A stretch of 64,000 nt of DNA, taken from NCBI GenBank assembly GCA_041741535.1, contig JBGSJV010000162.1:8019-72018 (forward strand). Direction: 5' to 3'. Both the position numbers and the translations under genes were made by a program. The stretch comes from M30B19 sp041741535 (GTDB lineage Bacteria; Planctomycetota; Planctomycetia; Pirellulales; Pirellulaceae). Positions 63,430 to 64,000 of the stretch are shown piece by piece; the first letter of the stretch is position 1; every line of letters begins with the position of its first letter. Below the pieces are notes generated by a model, which was given only the letters and a program-made list of their open reading frames with translations, did not search any database and was not told the origin of the DNA.

Positions 63430-64000
63430 CTGTCCCCCGGGTTGGGGCTAGGTGGCTGTCCCCGGATTGGTGCAGGCGCTCGCGTGGGCTAACGAGAGCA
63501 GAGGTGACTGTCCCCGGATTGGTAAAGGCGGTCGAGTTAGCTGTTTGGGGGTGACGGAGGTGACTGTCCCCAAGCGGCCCACTGCCTCTGAGGTGACTGT
63601 CCCCGTTCCGCCCCTCGGCTGCAACTGCCGCTGAGGTGACGGTCCCCAAGCGGCCGCTCGCCGCTGAAATGACTGCCCCCGGAGTTGTGGTGACTGCCCC
63701 CGGATTGGTAAAGGCGGTCGAGTTAGCGGTTGGGGGTGACGGAGGTGACTGTCCCCCCGGGCTGCATGCCAAGCTGCCCTCTGCCGCTCAGGTGACTGTC
63801 CCGTCGGTTGGTGCACGCGGTCGAGGTAGCTAAATGGGGGTGACGGAGGTGAATGTCCCCCGTGCCGCCTGCTGCCGAAGTGACTGTCCCCGGGGTTGGT
63901 GCCCGGGGTTGGTGCTGAGGTGACTGTCCCCGTGTCGCGCCGCGGATGAGGTGGCTGGCCCCGTGTCGCGCCGCGGCTGAGGTGACTGTCCCCACGCGGC
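63430..64000. repeat. Degenerate GGTGACTGTCCCC repeat tract (runs off the window)
   Basis: About 14 imperfect copies of GAGGTGACTGTCCCC, each followed by 15-45 variable nt, fill the last 570 bases. Neighbouring blocks share larger pieces such as GGATTGGTAAAGGCGGTCGA. It is a minisatellite-like region with no CRISPR-type constancy. All long frames here are artefacts of the repeat. Confidence 0.85.

Noticed and set aside
63430..64000. Possible CRISPR array or coding region
   Set aside because: The motif copies are degenerate, spacing is irregular, and the long frames arise from the repeat itself.

Overview
The window looks like a chromosomal segment from a planctomycete of the Pirellulales type. 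The evidence is family content: a DUF1501 Tat-signal protein next to DUF1549/DUF1553 and WD40-type 'planctomycete cytochrome C' proteins, a DUF1559 pseudopilin-like protein, a PEP-CTERM protein, a tetrahydromethanopterin-linked formyltransferase (Ftr), and many short interspersed repeats. No 16S rRNA or other decisive marker is present, so the assignment is inference from gene families.

Layout. 0-2.4 kb: a barstar-like protein and a secreted beta-propeller protein. 2.42-15.42 kb: a genomic island bounded by a perfect 73-bp direct repeat; the right copy runs into the 3' end of tRNA-Ala(GGC) and a truncated tyrosine recombinase lies just inside it. The island is the most interesting part of the window. 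All its intact genes point right: an AAA+ ATPase, a subtilisin-like protease, a divergent sigma-like protein, a small putative regulator, an ImmA/IrrE-UvrD-nuclease fusion, and a compact four-gene ubiquitin-like conjugation operon (tandem Ubl, E2, JAMM peptidase, E1). A broken tRNA 2'-phosphotransferase (KptA/Tpt1) follows.

15.7-18.8 kb: a Gfo/Idh/MocA oxidoreductase, then an FAH-family hydrolase overlapping ftr. 19.1-19.7 kb: tandem and dispersed repeats. 19.9-25.3 kb: secreted or pilin-like proteins and a cytochrome bd-like oxidase pair in which subunit I carries a c-type haem domain. 25.3-29.6 kb (minus strand): a pseudopilin and its decayed relative, a PLP enzyme, pheA and a UbiA/MqnP prenyltransferase. 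30.5-34.3 kb: sdhCAB. 34.3-41.6 kb: NYN protein, ferredoxin, DUF1570 protein, nagB-nagA, holA, di-haem peroxidase. 41.7-52.1 kb: a zinc-ribbon membrane protein, tRNA-Gly(CCC), the DUF1501/DUF1549/cytochrome-WD40 cluster and a NUDIX hydrolase. 52.2-63.3 kb: a long one-directional (minus) run of mostly small unrelated genes (2H phosphoesterase, two VOC proteins, thioredoxin, DoxX, DUF1801, DUF5990, a Tat-exported Fe/Mn SOD) with a MITE-like element. 63.4 kb to the end: a degenerate repeat tract that runs off the window.

How the genes may work together. On the island, the Ubl operon encodes everything needed to activate, transfer and remove a ubiquitin-like tag. The protease, ATPase, helicase-nuclease, regulator and tRNA-repair genes beside it are typical cargo of anti-phage or stress islands, so a conflict-defence role is likely but not proven. 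Outside the island the content is mostly housekeeping: respiration (sdhCAB, bd-like oxidase, UbiA/MqnP), amino-sugar catabolism, phenylalanine synthesis and C1 transfer.
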